In this document: one piece after another, positions 8,021-10,604 of the stretch
Layout of the letters: every line of letters begins with the position of its first letter
Position numbering within the stretch: position 1 is the first letter of the stretch
Source: Desulfobacula sp.
GTDB taxonomy: Bacteria; Desulfobacterota; Desulfobacteria; Desulfobacterales; Desulfobacteraceae
Reading direction: 5' to 3'
Assembly (NCBI GenBank): GCA_027858355.1
Contig: JAQICW010000688.1
Span: 1-10,604, forward strand
Length of the DNA: 10,604 nucleotides
The notes under the pieces: generated by a model
The model's database searches: none
What the model was told of the DNA's origin: nothing
The model's input: the letters and a program-made list of their open reading frames with translations, nothing else
Translations under genes and position numbers: made by a program

Positions 8021-8134
8021 TAACTTTAGATATAGGAACAAAATATACTATTAAGTAATTGGCCATTAATTAGCCGAATTGGCCGGACAAATATTAAAAT
8101 GATGAAAGTTAAATAGTGCCTGACCTAAAACCCC
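8021..8134 (+). other. AT-rich spacer after hyuB with repeated AATTGGCC words
   Basis: This is the first part of the 270-base gap between hyuB and the ligase gene. It contains two copies of AATTGGCC, 20 bases apart (8057-8064 and 8077-8084). Between them GCCGAATT (8073-8080) forms an imperfect dyad with the first copy, which could be a regulator site. TATACT at 8044-8049 resembles a -10 box, but no good -35 is seen at the right distance. No terminator hairpin with a T tail follows hyuB, so read-through into the ligase gene is possible. Confidence 0.3.
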
Positions 8135-8273
8135 GTGTTTGGGTGAAAAGTTGCCCATATACAAGGCGCAAAAAATCTTGAAACCGGAGTGTACTAATGT
8201 ACATGAGGCCCGATTTATAATTTGGCAAGATTTTGCAGCAACGCAGTAGATGGGTGAGTTTTCGTTCAAACAC
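8135..8273. repeat. MITE-like imperfect inverted repeat between hyuB and the CoA ligase gene
   Basis: The left arm (8135-about 8181) and the reverse complement of the right arm (about 8227-8273) run in parallel. Both open with GTGTTTG, continue through GAAAA and a CCCAT(A/C)TAC block, and end at AAAATCTTG, with roughly three quarters of positions equal when aligned by eye with a small gap. The centre holds a second hairpin, TGTAC-TAAT-GTACA (8190-8203), extended by AAACCGG on one side and CCCGATTT on the other. There is no open frame worth calling inside. The overall shape, a non-coding 139-base nested palindrome in a gap next to a ribosome site, fits a miniature mobile or REP-like element. 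Its transcript could fold and affect expression of the downstream ligase. Confidence 0.6.
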
Positions 8274-8290
8274 TAAATATAGGAGACAAA

Positions 8291-9580
8291 ATGACACATA
8301 CCTTTATGCCACTGTTTAAAGATCCAGGGCAATTGTTTGATCATCAGCTTAAAGGGCTCAAATGGACGATTGCCCATACTTACAAGGGGTCACCCTTTTA
8401 CAGAAAACAATTTCAAGCCGCAGGCGTGACTCCTTTGGATATAAAATCCCTGGATGACCTGTCCCTTCTTCCCTTTACCACTGGGAACGATCTCAAGGAA
8501 GGCTATCCTCTGCCTCTTTTGTCTGTTCCTGAAAAAGTTGTTGTCCGCATTCATGCCTCCTCGGGCACCACGGGAAAACGAAAAATTCTCGCCTATACGG
8601 CGAACGATCTGGATGTATGGTTTGATATGTTTGCCCGGTGCTATGAAATGGCAGGATTGACACAGGAAGACCGGGTGCAGATTGCTGTGGGTTATGGTGT
8701 CTGGACAGCAGGCATGGGATTTCAACTGGGATGTGAACGCTTGGGTGCCATGGCAATCCCTGTGGGTCCGGGAAATATTGACATGCAATGCCAGTTTCTT
8801 ATCGACCTGCAGTCCACGGTTTTCTGCTGCACTGCATCCATGGCCCTTCTCATGGCTGAAGAAGTTAATAAACGGGGCATTAAAGAGCAGATTAATTTAA
8901 AAAAAATTATCCTGGGATCTGAGCGAAGCAGTTCTGCCATGCGTGCAAAGATCAAAGATCTTCTGGGGCTTGAAGACATGTTTGACATAACAGGCATGAC
9001 TGAACTTTACGGCCCTGGAACCGGACTTGACTGCCATAAGCATGAAGGGATTCACTATTGGGCTGACAAATATATCCTTGAAATTTTAAACCCGGATACG
9101 CTTGAACCAGTTAAAGACGGTGAGATCGGTGAAATGGTGGTCACAACCCTGTGCAAAGAAGCGTCCCCTCTTGTGCGATACAGGACAAGGGATCTGACAC
9201 GTAAAATCAGTACCCCGTGTTCCTGCGGGAATATCCTTCCCATGCATGACAAAATCATAGGCCGTTCCGATGACATGATCATCTTAAGGGGGGTTAACAT
9301 CTATCCAGGACAGATTGATGAGGTCCTGTCTACCATACCTGAGGTGGGAAGCGAATACCAGCTGCATCTTGAAAGAAAGGATGATGGGAAGGATTATATG
9401 ACCATAAAAACAGAAATAAGGCAGGGACTTGATGCAGCAGATATGGATGATATAACAGCCAAAATTAAAAAAACTATGCAATCAAAAATCATGGTCAGCT
9501 GTGATGCTCACCTCTGTACCTATGGTGATTTGCCCCGGTTTGAAGGAAAAGCCAGGCGTATCTTTGATAACCGCAGTTAA
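8291..9580 (+). CDS. PaaK-type phenylacetate/arylacetate-CoA ligase; candidate indoleacetate-CoA ligase
   Basis: This adenylate-forming ligase has 429 residues, the length of phenylacetate-CoA ligases (PaaK). It shows the ATP-binding P-loop HASSGTTGK (88-96), the GYGVWTAGMG segment (134-143; PaaK form GYGLFTGGLG) and the adenine-binding TGMTELYGPG (234-243). Further on are VRYRTRDLT (295-303), the CSCG cysteines (310-313), hinge GRSDDMIILRGVNIYP (324-339) and the C-terminal P-R-F-E-G-K with likely catalytic Lys420. The reaction is acid + ATP + CoA to acyl-CoA + AMP + PPi. After the P-loop the usual P-T-V-V-G is R-K-I-L-A, and E-V-M-G-P becomes E-L-Y-G-P, so the aryl substrate probably differs from phenylacetate. 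In the iaa cluster of Aromatoleum the ligase IaaB, of the same family, is specific for indoleacetate, and this gene is the obvious counterpart. AGGAG (8281-8285) sits five bases before the ATG. The next gene starts 14 bases after the stop. Confidence 0.92.
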   Translation: MTHTFMPLFKDPGQLFDHQLKGLKWTIAHTYKGSPFYRKQFQAAGVTPLDIKSLDDLSLLPFTTGNDLKEGYPLPLLSVPEKVVVRIHASSGTTGKRKILAYTANDLDVWFDMFARCYEMAGLTQEDRVQIAVGYGVWTAGMGFQLGCERLGAMAIPVGPGNIDMQCQFLIDLQSTVFCCTASMALLMAEEVNKRGIKEQINLKKIILGSERSSSAMRAKIKDLLGLEDMFDITGMTELYGPGTGLDCHKHEGIHYWADKYILEILNPDTLEPVKDGEIGEMVVTTLCKEASPLVRYRTRDLTRKISTPCSCGNILPMHDKIIGRSDDMIILRGVNIYPGQIDEVLSTIPEVGSEYQLHLERKDDGKDYMTIKTEIRQGLDAADMDDITAKIKKTMQSKIMVSCDAHLCTYGDLPRFEGKARRIFDNRS

Positions 9581-9594
9581 AGAAAGGAAATAGT

Positions 9595-10476
9595 ATGAAA
9601 GCATTTAAGTATTTATCCCCCACAACCGTTGAAGAAGCCATTGCTTTTCATGGCCAGCACAGCGAGACTGCCAAATATATGGGCGGGGGGACAGATGTGA
9701 TTGTCAAGGTCAAGGAAGGGTGGATGGAACCGGATTTTCTGATTTCCCTGAAAAAGATAAAAGAAATGGGCGAACTGCATAAAAATGATGCAACGGGCGA
9801 ACTTTCCATTGGTGCAATGGTGACTCATGCCACCCTGGAAAAATCTCTCATGATCCAGAATGAATATCCCATTATTTATGATGCCGTTTCCAATATCGGG
9901 TCATTGCAGGTGAGAAACGTTGGAACCATCGGCGGCAACCTGATCAATGCAGTACCCTCTGCTGATGGTGCCATCCCCCTGATTGCCCTTGATGGTGTAG
10001 CCCTGCTTCACGGCCCTGAAGGAGAAAGGTCTGTCCCGGTGAAAGATCTGTTTGTTTCACCCTATAAAACCATTTTAAAACCCAGGGAAATCCTTAAAAA
10101 AATTACCATTCCTCCCCAGTCCCCTTATACGGGAAGCGCGTATATCAAATTCGGCCGCAGGGCTGCCATGGAGCTGCCCTTGATCGGTATCGGGGTTCTA
10201 TTAACCCTGGATGAAATCCAGGGAACCTGTACAAAGGCAAGGATGTGTTTAGGGGTTGCTGCCCCTACCCCCATGCGGGCTTTTGATGCGGAAAAATTTC
10301 TGGTTGGGAAAAAAATTGATGAGGCCCTTTTGATAGAAGCCGGCAAAATTGCAGCAGATGAATCCAGGGTCAGGGACTCTGTCAGGGGAAAAGCCTGGCA
10401 CAGGAAAGAGATGATAAGGGTCCATGTAAAAAGAATGGGCCAAAAATGCCTAGAATTAATAAATGCCGGTCATTAA
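9595..10476 (+). CDS. FAD-binding (medium) subunit of a xanthine dehydrogenase-family molybdenum hydroxylase
   Basis: The protein has 293 residues, typical of CoxM/XdhB-type FAD subunits. The two flavin-binding motifs are present: M-G-G-G-T-D (29-34, family AGGTD) and V-R-N-V-G-T-I-G-G-N-L (106-116), followed by SADGA (122-126). The C-terminal CO-dehydrogenase flavoprotein domain follows (about residues 180-285). The subunit takes electrons from the molybdenum and 2Fe-2S subunits and passes them to NAD+ or another carrier. The extra loop with four cysteines that binds a [4Fe-4S] cluster in 4-hydroxybenzoyl-CoA reductase beta subunits is absent; only three scattered cysteines are seen. This argues for a hydroxylase or dehydrogenase rather than that reductase. 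AAAGGA (9583-9588) is the ribosome site. In this cluster the likely reaction is C2 hydroxylation of the indole ring of indoleacetate or its CoA ester with water as oxygen source. Family certain; substrate inferred. Confidence 0.92.
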   Translation: MKAFKYLSPTTVEEAIAFHGQHSETAKYMGGGTDVIVKVKEGWMEPDFLISLKKIKEMGELHKNDATGELSIGAMVTHATLEKSLMIQNEYPIIYDAVSNIGSLQVRNVGTIGGNLINAVPSADGAIPLIALDGVALLHGPEGERSVPVKDLFVSPYKTILKPREILKKITIPPQSPYTGSAYIKFGRRAAMELPLIGIGVLLTLDEIQGTCTKARMCLGVAAPTPMRAFDAEKFLVGKKIDEALLIEAGKIAADESRVRDSVRGKAWHRKEMIRVHVKRMGQKCLELINAGH

Positions 10477-10500
10477 TCAACCATTAAGGAAACTTTACCC

Positions 10501-10604
10501 ATGACAACAAACATATCTTTTTTATTAAATGGTGACAATATCTCCTATGATATCAAGGAACATTGGACCCTGTTACACCTTTTAAGGGAGAAACTGGGCC
10601 TTAT
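10501..10604 (+). CDS. [2Fe-2S] (small) subunit of the same molybdenum hydroxylase, N-terminal part
   Basis: An ATG at 10501 follows AAGGA (10486-10490), 24 bases after the FAD subunit gene. The 34 visible codons read M-T-T-N-I-S-F-L-L-N-G and end with T-L-L-H-L-L-R-E-K-L-G-L. This is the ferredoxin-like beginning of CoxS/XdhC-type iron-sulfur subunits, which have the pattern F-x-x-N-G, then T-L-L-x-x-L-R-E-x-L-G-L just before the first cysteine cluster. The frame is cut by the window edge before any cluster cysteine. Medium subunit followed by small subunit is a common order in this family, with the large Mo-cofactor subunit usually next. Confidence 0.85.
   Translation, partial: MTTNISFLLNGDNISYDIKEHWTLLHLLREKLGL

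Noticed and set aside
8021..8060. Terminator after hyuB
   Set aside because: No GC-rich stem followed by a T run is seen. The palindrome further down is long and not followed by a T tract.
1..10604. CRISPR array, tRNA or rRNA genes, insertion-sequence transposase
   Set aside because: No regularly spaced repeats, no cloverleaf-like segments and no transposase frame were seen on either strand.

Overview
The window is a stretch of a catabolic gene cluster with all genes on the + strand. It appears to come from an anaerobic, moderately low-GC bacterium. Lysine/isoleucine-rich proteins, mixed AT-rich codon use and the gene families present all fit a Desulfobacterota sulfate reducer of the Desulfobacula/Desulfosarcina type. 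That assignment is inference from style, because no taxonomic marker gene is present.

Layout. (1) Positions 1-279 hold the 3' end of a class III (CaiB/BaiF) CoA-transferase. (2) 297-983 encodes a GntR/FCD transcription factor, and its end overlaps (3) a MeaB/ArgK-type G-protein chaperone at 976-1980. (4, 5) 2009-2407 and 2426-4072 encode the B12-binding small subunit and the catalytic large subunit of a split methylmalonyl-CoA-mutase-type carbon-skeleton mutase. (6, 7) 4174-6303 and 6296-8020 encode an overlapping HyuA/HyuB (hydantoinase/oxoprolinase) pair. A 270-bp gap follows, containing a MITE-like imperfect inverted repeat. (8) 8291-9580 encodes a PaaK-type aryl/arylacetate-CoA ligase. 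(9, 10) 9595-10476 and 10501 to the end encode the FAD subunit and the start of the [2Fe-2S] subunit of a molybdenum hydroxylase of the xanthine dehydrogenase family. The molybdopterin subunit presumably lies downstream, outside the window.

Working together. The set of Mo-hydroxylase, hydantoinase-like lactam hydrolase, arylacetate-CoA ligase, class III CoA-transferase, coenzyme-B12 mutase and GntR regulator is the gene inventory reported for anaerobic indole-3-acetate (auxin) degradation (iaa cluster) in denitrifying Azoarcus/Aromatoleum. The proposed logic has five steps: activate indoleacetate to its CoA ester; hydroxylate C2 of the pyrrole ring; open the lactam with ATP; move CoA on the resulting (2-aminophenyl)succinate; and rearrange (2-aminophenyl)succinyl-CoA to (2-aminobenzyl)malonyl-CoA for later beta-oxidation to an aminobenzoyl-CoA. 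The mutase keeps the Tyr/Arg pair that marks a carboxylated (succinyl-type) substrate. Its conserved H-x-Q-T-S-G-W loop is replaced by a glycine-rich one, as might be expected for a bulky aryl substituent. The family assignments are strong. The indoleacetate assignment is an inference from gene content and residue patterns.
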